A stretch of 48,285 nt of DNA from RGIG8597 sp045133795 (GCA_045133795.1 JBGUUT010000099.1:1-48285), one strand, 5' to 3'; positions 1 to 8,852 are shown, counted from the first letter of the stretch. The notes: a model not told the origin generated them from the sequence alone. Numbers and translations are program-made.

Positions 1-213
1 AATGTATTCCAGCTAAATGGAACAAATGTATTCCAGCTAAATGGAACAAATGTATTCCAGCTAAATGGAACAAATGTATTCCAACTAAATGGAACAGTGT
101 GTTCCAGCTAAATGGAACGATGTGTTCCAGCTAAATGGAACGATGTGTTCCAGCTAAATGGAACGATGTCTCCAAGCTAGCTCGAACGGTGTCTCCAAGC
201 TAAATGGAATAAA
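1..213. repeat. Tandem array of 23-24-bp hairpin units (left array)
   Basis: About nine head-to-tail units run from the window edge. Units at 1-24, 25-48, 49-72, 73-96 and 97-120 are 24 bp; units at 121-143 and 144-166 are 23 bp; two degenerate copies follow to about 213. Each good unit holds an inverted repeat: TTCCA or GTTCCA, spacer GCTAAA, then TGGAA or TGGAAC. The last copies keep only part of this. The array may continue left of the window. There are no unique spacers, so it is not CRISPR. Function is unknown. Confidence 0.9.
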
Positions 214-235
214 TGTGTTTTAAAGGATTAGTATA

Positions 236-278
236 GGTGACAGACCCTTATGCAAAAACAGAATACACGTCTGGCACC
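236..278. repeat. 43-bp inverted-repeat element, copy A
   Basis: The element runs from GGTGACAGACC to CGTCTGGCACC around an A-rich middle containing AAAACAGAAT. The same 43-bp layout recurs at 4735-4777 and, inverted, at 47262-47304. This copy is the most diverged: CGTCTGGCACC replaces GGTCTGACACC. It lies between the left tandem array and the terminator of the amylase gene. It looks like a REP-like miniature element related to the RAYT gene at 4184-4648; that relation is inferred from proximity. Confidence 0.75.
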
Positions 279-288
279 ACATATAAAC

Positions 289-326
289 AAAAAAACCCGA
301 CATCCGGAAATACTCCGAACATCGGG
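289..326 (-). terminator. Rho-independent terminator of the amylase gene
   Basis: Read on the minus strand, a stem of CCCGA...TCGGG with an inner TCGGA/TCCGG helix is followed by seven T residues. It lies about 30 bases past the stop codon of the amylase-like gene. Confidence 0.85.
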
Positions 327-355
327 CTGTAAATCTTATTTTCTAAACTAAAATT

Positions 356-3300
356 TTATTTAGTTTTGATGAATCTTGCTGAAAGTCCGTCACAATTTGC
401 AGTACCGGAAACTGTCTCACCTGTAATAAGGTCTGTACCGGAACATTGCCATGAAACAGAATTTGAACCATTATTAATAATAAAGATAACTTCATCAGAA
501 CCAAGAGTTTTCTTTCCTACAAAGTAAGAAGAGTCACTCTTAAGTGTGGTGTGTTTTCCGTTCCACATAACTTCATTTTCTGCACGCATATTCATCAACT
601 TAGCCACATAGTCATGTAAATCTTGCTCATCAGAACTAAAACCTTTAATCTTACCGGCATCACGAGCCATGTTATCATTGTACCAACCATTCATACCATT
701 ATAATAACCATCAGTCATCATTCCGTATTCATCACCATAATACAATGTAATAGGTCCTGTATAAGCAGCAATACTTGCCAATGCAACTTTATGACGTTTC
801 CAATAATTTTTACTAGAACGATCTTCACTATATTTCCAGTTAATAAGATTACCAAAACGTACTAAGTCATGGTTAGTCAAGAACAAGTTTGGCCAATATC
901 CTTCGTCGTGAGTATAACCTTTAGGTCCAAATTCAGAATATACATAGTTAAGATTTGTCAAAGGAGTTCCGCCGATTCCCCTAGACTCTTCGGTAGCAAA
1001 CATCTGAACAAGCTTATATCTTGACGGGAAGTCAAAACATGATTGCAAACCATATCCTGCAGCAGAACCTTTAGCAATACTTCCTTTTTGAATATTTCCA
1101 GCATCTCCATCCCAATGCTCACCTACAGTATATCCCAAAGTTCCCCAATCTTGTCCTTTTGTTCCGTTAGATGCTGCTGCATTTTTTATCGAATTACGAA
1201 TTTCATACCAGTAGTTATGCCCACCTGTATTGCAGTTCGTTCCTTTGTCACCAAGTCCTACTTGATAACACTGGTCAAAACGCCATCCGTCAATCTTATA
1301 ATTTTTAATCCAATGTGTAGCAACTTCTGTATAATAATCAAGACTTCCCGGATATGCGACAGGATTATTTCCACCACTAGGATATTTTCCGCTAGGAGAA
1401 GCTTTACTTACTCCAGAATGGTGACCGAATACACCGTCAAGAATTACATACATTCCTTTTTCATGAGCTTTTTCTACCAATTCTTTAAATGCTGATTCTC
1501 CACCAAATCTATAATCTACACTAAAGTAGTCATTACAGAAATAACCGGTAGAATCAAGCTGACTTGTTCCGTTAGATTGGAAAATAGGAGTCATCCAAAC
1601 TGCATTACATCCTAAATCTTTAATATAATCTAAGGCATTAATTATACCACGCAAATCTCCGTTGTGAGGTCCCGGACCATAACCTGTACCATATCCACAA
1701 CTTGGGTCGCCATCTTGGAATGATGAAACCATTACCTGATACATACGAATTTCATTCCAAATCCCTGAGTTTCCAGAAATTATCGGCTTGTCTGAAACTA
1801 CAATACTTCCCGTAACCGGTGTAGAACCTGCAGCATTAGCAACGCTTCCTGACACAGAAAGAGTTTTAGCTGAATCTGTAAAATCAACAACATTAAAAGT
1901 ATTATCGCCCTTTACTAACTTTTTAGATTTTCCGTCGATTGTTATGTTTGCAGATGTCAAATCTGTAGAACTTGCGACTGTAATAGTAAAAGTTCCGTCT
2001 ACTCTTGCTGATGTCGGTACTGTCACTGTAGGAGGTTGAGGTACTGTAGAAAAAGGCTCAGCACCGCTACTTGTAATTTTATAACTACCTTTTGCTTTTA
2101 TTTCTATATCAGCCCCACATAATTTATCACCGCTACCCTTTGTAATAAGTAACTTTACACTGTCTGCATTTTCAAACTCATAAACATAATAATCTTTATC
2201 AGTTTTATCATCCATTGCCACTCCCGGCCAAGATGTATCTGTATATCCTTTATTAGAACATTCCCAATAATGAATTTGGTCATACCCTAAAGATTTTTCT
2301 ACATATATCTGGATACCATTAAAAGGAGGGGTAATATTTATTGTTATAGTAGATGTCGCTACAGAAGAATCTTCACAACCGGATTTTACAGCAATAGCTT
2401 TTACAGTAGTTGTAGCCCTTACTTGGAAAGCATTAGAATATTTAGTACTTGATTCTGTAGGTTCACTTCCGTCAATTGTATAATAAATATCAGCTCCGGT
2501 TGTATTACATTTGATTGTGACACTTTGAGCTGATGTAAAAGTCCCTGTTGCAGGAGTTATTACAGGAGTTTCTACTATATCCTTTGAAATATTCACCGTA
2601 TAATTAGCAGTTGTCACTGTACTTTTTACACCGTCTTTTATAGCTACGGCTTTTATTGTGTAATCACTGTTTGTCGTCAAAGGAATTGCACCAGAATATT
2701 TAGTACTTGATTCTGACGGTTCGCTTCCGTCTGTTGTGTAATAAATACTTGCACCGACAGTACTGCTTGTAACAGTAATACTTGCTGTATTACTAAAAGT
2801 TTTGCCGGAAGCCGGATCGAAAACCGGAGCAGAAACAGTGTCTTTTTTTATCTCAAAATTCACTGTAACAACAGCAGACGCTTTAGCGCCTGATTTTACA
2901 ACCGTTCTTAATGTATAAACTTTAACATCACTTAATTTTATATCACTTGAATATCTAGTATTAGATTCTGACGGTTCTGTTCCATCCAATGCATAATAAA
3001 TATCACCTTCTGCATTTGGATTAGAAATACTGATAGTAACACCTGAATTATAAACCTTTCCTTCCGTTACTCCACTGATTACCGGAGCTTTGAGTAAATT
3101 ATTATCTACTGTATAAGCTGCAGTTTTTACATCAGAAGAGATTGATGTTCCGTCAACAGTCAAATACGCTACAGCTTTCACAGTCATATTTTTATCAATT
3201 GTAACTGCATTCATAAAACGTGCACTATTTTCATTTGGCATAGAACCGTCTGTAGTATAATAAATTCCGGAAACAGAAGAATTACAAGTAATAACCAATG

Positions 3301-3994
3301 AATCTCCGGCAGCTACAGCCAATCCGTCTGCCAGACTAAAATACAAAGGAGTAACTTTAACTTGTTCCGGATTCAACGAAACAGACTTTGTTGCATTTTC
3401 TACGGCAACTGTTTCTGTTGTCTTAAAATATTCTACACCGGCATTATCTTGAAATGAGAAGCTAAATGTATAATTCCCGCTAACCGCTAAACTATATGAA
3501 AACTTTTCGCCGTTTTTATAATCGTAAGTCTTTGAATCTGCATTAGTAGCACAATCCACAACAACTCTTGTTATTTCTTGCGGAAGTTTTGTAACAACCG
3601 AAAAATCCACACCCGGAGTTTGACTTTCAATATCAATCGCAAAAGCTTGAATTGTTCGTTTCATAGAAAAGTCTTTCTCAATTGAAAAAAGAGACTTACC
3701 GTCAGCATCCAAAGCTGTTATTTTTATTGTATAATCTCCAAACTCAACTTTAGTAAACTTTGCCTGCGTTCCTTTTACAGTTTCAGAAGTTGATTTACTT
3801 CCTTGAACCAAATCGACTTTCCAACCACCTTCCGGCTGATAATCATTTACCGGACGTAAAAGTACAGTTAATGTACCATCCTTATCCTGTGAAGGGGAAG
3901 GACTCGGAGACGAATCTTCTACTCCGCCGGAACATGCTATGATAAATGACATCATAGTAAGAATAAAAAAAACATTCTTAATTATTTTTTTCAC
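356..3994 (-). CDS. Alpha-amylase family (GH13) lipoprotein with four chitobiase-type repeats and a starch-binding module
   Basis: A 1212-residue surface or periplasmic starch-degrading enzyme is predicted. The lipoprotein signal ends in the lipobox FIIAC, with Cys21 as the acylated residue, followed by a Ser/Pro linker. Residues about 215-555 hold four CHB_HEX_C-type repeats marked by YYTTDGSEPS-like motifs. Residues 558-650 resemble starch-binding module CBM26 (HYWEC...TSWPG). An Ig-like segment (655-735) leads into the GH13 barrel (745-1200). The catalytic set appears intact: Asp907 in GWRFD, Glu959 in VGEHWD, Asp1043 in TNHD; region I is DGVFGHH rather than the usual DxVxNH. The start is GTG at 3994, with AGGAG a few bases upstream. 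It stands alone and ends at its own terminator. Exact specificity (amylase, pullulanase or cyclodextrinase) cannot be told. Confidence 0.9.
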   Translation of the reverse strand: MKKIIKNVFFILTMMSFIIACSGGVEDSSPSPSPSQDKDGTLTVLLRPVNDYQPEGGWKVDLVQGSKSTSETVKGTQAKFTKVEFGDYTIKITALDADGKSLFSIEKDFSMKRTIQAFAIDIESQTPGVDFSVVTKLPQEITRVVVDCATNADSKTYDYKNGEKFSYSLAVSGNYTFSFSFQDNAGVEYFKTTETVAVENATKSVSLNPEQVKVTPLYFSLADGLAVAAGDSLVITCNSSVSGIYYTTDGSMPNENSARFMNAVTIDKNMTVKAVAYLTVDGTSISSDVKTAAYTVDNNLLKAPVISGVTEGKVYNSGVTISISNPNAEGDIYYALDGTEPSESNTRYSSDIKLSDVKVYTLRTVVKSGAKASAVVTVNFEIKKDTVSAPVFDPASGKTFSNTASITVTSSTVGASIYYTTDGSEPSESSTKYSGAIPLTTNSDYTIKAVAIKDGVKSTVTTANYTVNISKDIVETPVITPATGTFTSAQSVTIKCNTTGADIYYTIDGSEPTESSTKYSNAFQVRATTTVKAIAVKSGCEDSSVATSTITINITPPFNGIQIYVEKSLGYDQIHYWECSNKGYTDTSWPGVAMDDKTDKDYYVYEFENADSVKLLITKGSGDKLCGADIEIKAKGSYKITSSGAEPFSTVPQPPTVTVPTSARVDGTFTITVASSTDLTSANITIDGKSKKLVKGDNTFNVVDFTDSAKTLSVSGSVANAAGSTPVTGSIVVSDKPIISGNSGIWNEIRMYQVMVSSFQDGDPSCGYGTGYGPGPHNGDLRGIINALDYIKDLGCNAVWMTPIFQSNGTSQLDSTGYFCNDYFSVDYRFGGESAFKELVEKAHEKGMYVILDGVFGHHSGVSKASPSGKYPSGGNNPVAYPGSLDYYTEVATHWIKNYKIDGWRFDQCYQVGLGDKGTNCNTGGHNYWYEIRNSIKNAAASNGTKGQDWGTLGYTVGEHWDGDAGNIQKGSIAKGSAAGYGLQSCFDFPSRYKLVQMFATEESRGIGGTPLTNLNYVYSEFGPKGYTHDEGYWPNLFLTNHDLVRFGNLINWKYSEDRSSKNYWKRHKVALASIAAYTGPITLYYGDEYGMMTDGYYNGMNGWYNDNMARDAGKIKGFSSDEQDLHDYVAKLMNMRAENEVMWNGKHTTLKSDSSYFVGKKTLGSDEVIFIINNGSNSVSWQCSGTDLITGETVSGTANCDGLSARFIKTK

Positions 3995-4106
3995 GTATAA
4001 CTCCTAATATTTATATTTAGGAGAAGAAAAGCAAATTAAATACCAGAAAGCTTTTTTTCACATAACAAGACAATTCTGTTTACTACTGAAACTTTTATAC
4101 TTATCT

Positions 4107-4166
4107 TTATACTTCATTTAAAAGACACAATAAGAAATCTTTCATCATTTCCAACGCCTTCTCTTG
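4107..4166 (-). pseudogene. Duplicated 3' end of the M28 peptidase gene
   Basis: Positions 4128-4166 repeat 4808-4846 with one mismatch (39 bp, offset 680). Read on the minus strand in the same frame, this copy encodes EKALEMMKDFLL followed by CLLNEV and a TAA stop at 4107-4109. The intact gene encodes the same block followed by HILEEL and stop. Both tails are six residues long and similar. This is therefore either the original 3' end of the peptidase gene or a remnant of a second copy, separated from it by the RAYT unit. Confidence 0.7.
4128..4166. repeat. 39-bp direct repeat flanking the RAYT unit, left copy
   Basis: This copy is identical to 4808-4846 except for one base. The pair brackets the transposase gene and its 43-bp element in a 680-bp period. 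Within it 32 bp (4135-4166 and 4815-4846) are perfect. Confidence 0.85.
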
Positions 4167-4171
4167 GAATC

Positions 4172-4185
4172 GGGGTCTGTCCCTT
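4172..4185. repeat. Half copy of the 43-bp element at the end of the RAYT gene
   Basis: GGGGTCTGTCCCTT matches one end of the 43-bp element in inverse orientation and abuts the transposase stop codon at 4184-4186. With the full copy at 4735-4777 it places element ends on both sides of the gene, the arrangement expected for a RAYT-mobilised unit. Confidence 0.6.
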
Positions 4186-4648
4186 ATTCCCCCGGAGAAT
4201 AATCTTTTTCCGTGACATTCTCCCACACCTCATAAAAAGGATAATCCGCCGCCCGCTTTCCAAGCCCGGCTCGGATGACATTCTCCTCTATGTACACAAA
4301 AACCCGCACTAAATCCGTCAAATCCTCAATAATGCGACTGAAAAATCTGTCTTTCCACGCACTTCCCTCTGAATTGAAAGTCCTGTTTACCCATTGTGTG
4401 AAGCGTTGCTTAATATATTTCATGATTTCTGACAGATTTTCATTTTCGCCGGGCTTGATTTCCATATGAAAGTGCGTGTCGAGAATGCAGATATTTTTTA
4501 TTTTCATTTTGAACTTTTTTGTGGCGGCGTGAATTAACGTCAGCAGATATTTTTTAATTCTGTCGTTCATAATGATTTGAATAAATCTATGAAATTTGTT
4601 GCTTACGTGGTAATAGGCGTTCTTTTTTAATTGTCGCGGTTTTCGCAT
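4184..4648 (-). CDS. REP-associated tyrosine transposase (RAYT, Y1/HUH family)
   Basis: A 154-residue single-strand-type transposase. The start matches the family pattern (RKPRQLKKNAYYHVSNK). The HUH motif is His59-x-His61 in DTHFHMEIKP. The downstream block VYIEENVIRAGL corresponds to the YINPVRAGL motif that carries the catalytic tyrosine, here probably Tyr119. Length is normal and no frameshift is visible, so it may be active. RAYTs are known to be tied to short palindromic REP sequences. Here a full 43-bp inverted-repeat element lies upstream (4735-4777), a half copy sits at the stop codon, and related copies lie elsewhere in the window. The unit sits just past the M28 peptidase gene. Confidence 0.85.
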   Translation of the reverse strand: MRKPRQLKKNAYYHVSNKFHRFIQIIMNDRIKKYLLTLIHAATKKFKMKIKNICILDTHFHMEIKPGENENLSEIMKYIKQRFTQWVNRTFNSEGSAWKDRFFSRIIEDLTDLVRVFVYIEENVIRAGLGKRAADYPFYEVWENVTEKDYSPGE

Positions 4649-4734
4649 GATTTTCCCCCTTTTTTACACAACAGTTAGAATGGGGAAAAATTGTTTGCCT
4701 CATTTCTTTACAAAAGATATACAAAAAGAGGATT

Positions 4735-4777
4735 GGGGACAGACCTTAATCCCAAAACAGAATCAAGGTCTGACACC
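4735..4777. repeat. 43-bp inverted-repeat element, copy B
   Basis: The element runs from GGGGACAGACC to GGTCTGACACC, with AAAACAGAATC in the middle. The ends form an imperfect inverted repeat. It lies between the RAYT start and the stop codon of the M28 peptidase gene. Best-preserved copy in the window. Confidence 0.8.
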
Positions 4778-4786
4778 TATCCAAAA

Positions 4787-5587
4787 CTACAGTTCTTCCA
4801 AAATATGCAATAAAAAATCTTTCATCATTTCCAACGCCTTCTCTTGAATTGCAAACAGATTATCTTTTTCAGAATGAATATTTTGCCATACAGCAGGAAA
4901 CATTTTTCCCTGCATTACATAATTTTGAGCTTGATAATACGGTATTGCCCCGATTACCGTTCCGGAAACTCCGAAAACTTTCACGCTTAACATATCTGTT
5001 GAAGGCAACTTTAATTGTACCGATTGAAAATTGTTGCGTTCTGCAATATCTAAAAGTTTTTTATTTAAACTCACATCAGTCATCACATTGCCGCTTTGAG
5101 AAGCTACATAAATTGAATCACCGATTCCGGAAAGCTCCATCACAATAATATGACGAATATTTTTTTTATCCGGAAACTTACTCAAATACATAAACGAACC
5201 GACATGAGGCATAATCTGCTGAAGTTTTTCCGCCGTTGTCGACGGTGAAAGTGCACCGAGTAATTCTTCATTATCAGTAAATACGAGACGAATATTATAC
5301 GGAAAAGCTTTTCCTCTGATACTCTTAGCCAAAGCCAACAAAACTGCTACCGACGAAGTATTATCATTAGCACCTTCACGAGTTTTTAAAGAAATATCAT
5401 GATGAACAAAAAAAATTATATCCTGTTTTGCCTTATCATTTGATGTTACAAACTCAATATTTTTATGTCCCGGTAAATATTCTTGGACATCGACCGCTAA
5501 TCCCAACGATGTTAAATATTCCAAAATATATTGAGTTCTGTTTCGACCGCAAGCAATCAATTCACGCAGTATTTCTTTTATTTTCAT
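4787..5587 (-). CDS. M28-family zinc peptidase
   Basis: A 266-residue predicted aminopeptidase-type metallohydrolase. Zinc ligands typical of M28 are visible in order: His62-x-Asp64 in FVHHD, Asp75 in GANDNTSS, Glu107-Glu108 in TDNEELLGA, and a late His in NIHSEKD. There is no signal peptide, so it is probably cytoplasmic. Its start overlaps the murD stop by four bases, so the two are translationally coupled. The 3' end is unusual: the last coding bases contain one copy of a 39-bp direct repeat whose partner lies 680 bp away beyond the RAYT gene, so the present C-terminus (HILEEL) may have been altered by that insertion. The substrate is not known. Confidence 0.85.
   Translation of the reverse strand: MKIKEILRELIACGRNRTQYILEYLTSLGLAVDVQEYLPGHKNIEFVTSNDKAKQDIIFFVHHDISLKTREGANDNTSSVAVLLALAKSIRGKAFPYNIRLVFTDNEELLGALSPSTTAEKLQQIMPHVGSFMYLSKFPDKKNIRHIIVMELSGIGDSIYVASQSGNVMTDVSLNKKLLDIAERNNFQSVQLKLPSTDMLSVKVFGVSGTVIGAIPYYQAQNYVMQGKMFPAVWQNIHSEKDNLFAIQEKALEMMKDFLLHILEEL
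4808..4846. repeat. 39-bp direct repeat flanking the RAYT unit, right copy
   Basis: Partner of 4128-4166. It lies inside the C-terminal coding region of the M28 peptidase and encodes EKALEMMKDFLL there. Confidence 0.85.
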
Positions 5588-6972
5588 AGCTTATTAACAC
5601 ATTCGTTAAATACTCGCCCACGGTGAAACTCATTTTGAAACAATCCGAAACTTGTACATCCCGGAGAAAGTAACACGACATCTCCGGCTTTCAATTTCGG
5701 TAACATATCAGAAAAAACATCTTCCAATGATGAAGCTTCTGTCACATCATTGCGAGACATAACATTTTTCATTTTATCTGTTCCGCTTCCTTTTAATAAA
5801 TAAATCATTCTCGGAATAGCTTCTATTTCTTTTATACATGCAAAATCCAGATTTTTATCCGTTCCGCCGCCAATCCATACAAGCGATTTTGTATTAATAC
5901 TTTTTACGGCACACACCGCAGCTTCCGGAATCGTTGCAGTCGTATCATTGATAAAAGTTACATTATTCCATTCTCTGATTTTCTCCATTCTGAAAGGAAC
6001 GCCGTGAAAATTTTCTATGCCTTTAGACAAAGTTTCTTTATCAATATTCAGTGCCAAATGACACAATGCAGCAGCTGCTAATAAATTATTGCGAATATGT
6101 TCTCCCGGAACCTGTATTTTTTCATCATTAAATAAAGCTTTATCGTGACAATAACCTACACCGTCATCGAAATAAACATCCGCCGTGTCATCTTTTTCAC
6201 CGAAGCAAAGTATTTTTTGACCGTTACAAAACAAATCTTTCTTAATATATGAATCTTTTTGCGGTATAAAAAGCAAATCATTCTCACATTGATACTTTGC
6301 AATTATGAGTTTATCTGCAAGATATTTTTCCATAGAATTATAATAATTTTGATGGTCATGCATAAGGTTAGTAAAAATTACATACGGAAATCTGACATTC
6401 GCTTTTGCTAATTCCAAATCTCGCAATTGCCAACTTGATAATTCCAACACTACAAGCGATTCTTCATTTAGCTCATCTAAAAATGATAACGGTGAAATCG
6501 ATATATTTCCGCCTAAAAAACAATTTTTTGTATAAGCACTCAAAATTGAATATAAAACTGAAACTGTTGTCGATTTTCCTTTACTTCCGGTTACGGCAAA
6601 AAGTTTTTCCGTCGGACAATTTTCCATAAATATAGACAAATCACTTAAAATTTCCGCACCGTTATCAATCGCAGCTTTTATATACTCATTTTCCGGTGAC
6701 ACTGCCGGTCCTTTTACTACAATATCCGCATCTATAAAATCTTCTATATTATGTTTTCCCAAAACATACGTTACATCACCACCTAAATTATCAAGTTCAG
6801 AAATAGACGGAGCTAATTCCGTTTCAGTTTTTAAATCTGTAATTTTTATCGGAACTCCGTGCTTTATAAAAAAACTTGCAATCCCGGTTCCGCCTTTGTT
6901 AAGTCCAAGTCCCTGTATTAAAACTTTCTTCCCCTTTATTCGTTTCAAAAATCTATTTAACTTATCATTCAT
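5584..6972 (-). CDS. murD: UDP-N-acetylmuramoyl-L-alanine--D-glutamate ligase
   Basis: A 462-residue Mur ligase that adds D-glutamate to UDP-MurNAc-L-Ala in the cytoplasm during peptidoglycan synthesis. It has an N-terminal Rossmann-like domain (IQGLGLNKGG), the ATP P-loop TGSKGKSTT near residues 128-136, the central NDTTATIP segment and a C-terminal ligase domain (LLSPGCTSFGLF, FNECV) typical of MurD. A longer reading from 6996 is possible, but ATG at 6972 has AGGAG about seven bases upstream and fits the family length, so it is preferred. It is followed by the M28 peptidase with a four-base overlap and is divergent from the nrnA-like gene. Confidence 0.93.
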   Translation of the reverse strand: MNDKLNRFLKRIKGKKVLIQGLGLNKGGTGIASFFIKHGVPIKITDLKTETELAPSISELDNLGGDVTYVLGKHNIEDFIDADIVVKGPAVSPENEYIKAAIDNGAEILSDLSIFMENCPTEKLFAVTGSKGKSTTVSVLYSILSAYTKNCFLGGNISISPLSFLDELNEESLVVLELSSWQLRDLELAKANVRFPYVIFTNLMHDHQNYYNSMEKYLADKLIIAKYQCENDLLFIPQKDSYIKKDLFCNGQKILCFGEKDDTADVYFDDGVGYCHDKALFNDEKIQVPGEHIRNNLLAAAALCHLALNIDKETLSKGIENFHGVPFRMEKIREWNNVTFINDTTATIPEAAVCAVKSINTKSLVWIGGGTDKNLDFACIKEIEAIPRMIYLLKGSGTDKMKNVMSRNDVTEASSLEDVFSDMLPKLKAGDVVLLSPGCTSFGLFQNEFHRGRVFNECVNKL

Positions 6973-7110
6973 AATTTCACTCCTGAAAATTAACATTTTT
7001 CTATATCATAATTTTGCCCCACTGAACAGAAGCCAATTAAACTAGACAAAGAATATAAATAATGTTACGTTATAAAACTACTAAAAAAGTAGCACAGAGA
7101 AGGCAACATT

Positions 7111-8112
7111 ATGGACATTAAATCTACTATTGAAACAGTAAAAGGATTTCCCAAAGAATTTGCTGAAATTGCAAAAGAACTTGATAATGCACAAAAAATA
7201 ATAATTTTTGGTCATAAAAATCCTGATATGGATTGTATCGGTTCACAAGTTTCATTGGCTTTGGCAATGCGTGAAAGGGGAAAAGAAGTAATTATTTACT
7301 CTAACGGACCTTTCAACAATTACATGGCTGATTATGAAAAATTATACACCAATAATGTCGAAAATATTGATGATATAGATTTATTTATAGTAGTAGACAC
7401 TTCTTCACTTGATCGCATTGATGTTGATTTTGAATTACCTTTAGATAAAGTTGTCGTTTTAGACCATCATATTACAAATGAAAATTTCGGAAAAGTAAAT
7501 TACATTGATTCTGATTTAATTTCAGCTACCGAAATAATTTTTATGTTACTTGTCTATATGGATTATTCATTTGATAAAAATAAAACTGTCGTTCAAATTC
7601 TGTTAGACGGAATTTTATCAGACAATGGTTATTATAAACACATCAGAACAGACAAATATATGTCGTTAATTTTTACATATTTGCTGATTTCAAAAGGTGC
7701 AGACCCGAAAGAAACATACGATAAAATGTTTGTTAATAATAATACAACCGAAATAAAATTACTCGGCAGAATACTCAACAGAATCGAATCTGAAATAAAC
7801 GAACAAATTATTTATACATATCAAACAGATAAAGATGAAAATGAATGTGGCGAAAAAGTAAGTTCCGCACTTCTGTTTCAACAAATGACATCTATTAAAT
7901 CCGGAAAGATTTTTCTTTATTTTAAAGTTAATACGGCTGAAAATAAAGTTATCGTAAGTATGCGTTGTGCTCCGGGATATGATGTCGGGGCTATCTGTAA
8001 TTTCTTCGGTGGCGGCGGACATCGAGTAGCTGCCGGCGTAACAATTCCCGGAGACTATGAAACAGTAAAAAAGAAAGTCTTAGAAAAAATATCCGAAGTA
8101 TATTTTTCATAA
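7111..8112 (+). CDS. DHH-family phosphoesterase, NrnA-like (oligoribonuclease/pAp phosphatase)
   Basis: A 333-residue cytoplasmic phosphoesterase likely to degrade short oligoribonucleotides or pAp. The DHH motifs are all present: GHKNPDMDCIGS near residue 34, VVDTSS near 107, LDHH near 124, and the DHHA1 signature GGGGHRVAAG near the end. Length matches NrnA-type enzymes (310-340). The start at 7111 is preceded by GAAGG. It leads a plus-strand operon with rsmE and a WecG/TagA-family gene. Assignment to NrnA over other DHH/DHHA1 proteins such as GdpP fragments is by length and lack of extra domains. Confidence 0.88.
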   Translation: MDIKSTIETVKGFPKEFAEIAKELDNAQKIIIFGHKNPDMDCIGSQVSLALAMRERGKEVIIYSNGPFNNYMADYEKLYTNNVENIDDIDLFIVVDTSSLDRIDVDFELPLDKVVVLDHHITNENFGKVNYIDSDLISATEIIFMLLVYMDYSFDKNKTVVQILLDGILSDNGYYKHIRTDKYMSLIFTYLLISKGADPKETYDKMFVNNNTTEIKLLGRILNRIESEINEQIIYTYQTDKDENECGEKVSSALLFQQMTSIKSGKIFLYFKVNTAENKVIVSMRCAPGYDVGAICNFFGGGGHRVAAGVTIPGDYETVKKKVLEKISEVYFS

Positions 8113-8125
8113 ACGGTCAGATTAT

Positions 8126-8839
8126 ATGAAGAAGTTATTTATCAATGATGTTTTAGAACAAAATTCTTCTGCTTTTATTGATGGTGATGATTATCAACAT
8201 CTTACTCGTTCTTTAAGAATTCGTATCGGTGAAAAATTTATAGTAGAAGATTCTTTAGGTAAAGAATTTTCTTGTGAAGTAATTTCAATCAATTCAAAAG
8301 TTGTTGAAATGAAGCCGATTTCTGTTTTTGAAAGAAAGCATTCTAAAAAATTTGAAATGACACTTTATTTTCCTTTATTAAAGGGCGATCGTACAGAATT
8401 AATATTGCAAAAAGCTACAGAAATCGGAGTAGACCATTTTATTCCGGTAGTTACAAAAAATACAGTAATACAACTAGATAAAAAAAATAACAAATTGAAA
8501 CGCTGGCAAATTATTTTAAAAGAAGCGGCTATGCAATCCGGACGAAAAGGGATTCCGACTATCTCAGAAGCTGTTATGTTAAATAATATTCCGGTATTAC
8601 AAGCCGACGAACTGGGATTCATGGGAAGTTTTGACGGAATTCAATGGAACAGCCTAGATAAAAAGTTTACTGATATAAAAAATGTTGCGATTATCATGGG
8701 ACCTGAAGGCGATTTTACCGCTGAAGAAGTTAATTCCCTAAAAAGTAAAAACTTTACAGCAATAAACTTCTCTGATAATATTCTGCGAAGTGAAACAGCA
8801 TGCATATTTTTTGTATCTGTTCTGTCAATGTTTCAATAA
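8126..8839 (+). CDS. rsmE: 16S rRNA (uracil-1498-N3)-methyltransferase
   Basis: A 237-residue SPOUT methyltransferase that modifies U1498 of 16S rRNA with S-adenosylmethionine. The N-terminal PUA-like part (DGDDYQHLTRSLRIRIGE) is followed by KATEIGVDHFIP, the knot motif IMGPEGDFTAEEV and the C-terminal NILRSETA signature, all typical of RsmE. It begins 13 bases after the preceding stop, so it is cotranscribed with the nrnA-like gene. The protein ends shortly after the knot, as usual. Confidence 0.95.
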   Translation: MKKLFINDVLEQNSSAFIDGDDYQHLTRSLRIRIGEKFIVEDSLGKEFSCEVISINSKVVEMKPISVFERKHSKKFEMTLYFPLLKGDRTELILQKATEIGVDHFIPVVTKNTVIQLDKKNNKLKRWQIILKEAAMQSGRKGIPTISEAVMLNNIPVLQADELGFMGSFDGIQWNSLDKKFTDIKNVAIIMGPEGDFTAEEVNSLKSKNFTAINFSDNILRSETACIFFVSVLSMFQ

Positions 8840-8852
8840 TTAGGAGTATTAA

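Noticed and set aside
1..111. Plus-strand frame encoding repeats of NVFQLNGT as the end of a gene
   Set aside because: The frame only exists because four units are exactly 24 bp. Later units are 23 bp and break it, and the minus strand is equally open, so coding is unlikely, though an upstream gene cannot be excluded.
1..213. CRISPR array
   Set aside because: Units abut with no unique spacers, and each unit is itself a palindrome.
6997..7110. Defined divergent promoters between murD and the nrnA-like gene
   Set aside because: Several -10-like hexamers occur, but none has a convincing -35 at proper spacing, so no site is claimed.
7759..8022. Antisense gene within the nrnA-like gene
   Set aside because: It is the reverse reading of conserved DHHA1 codons and has no start signal.
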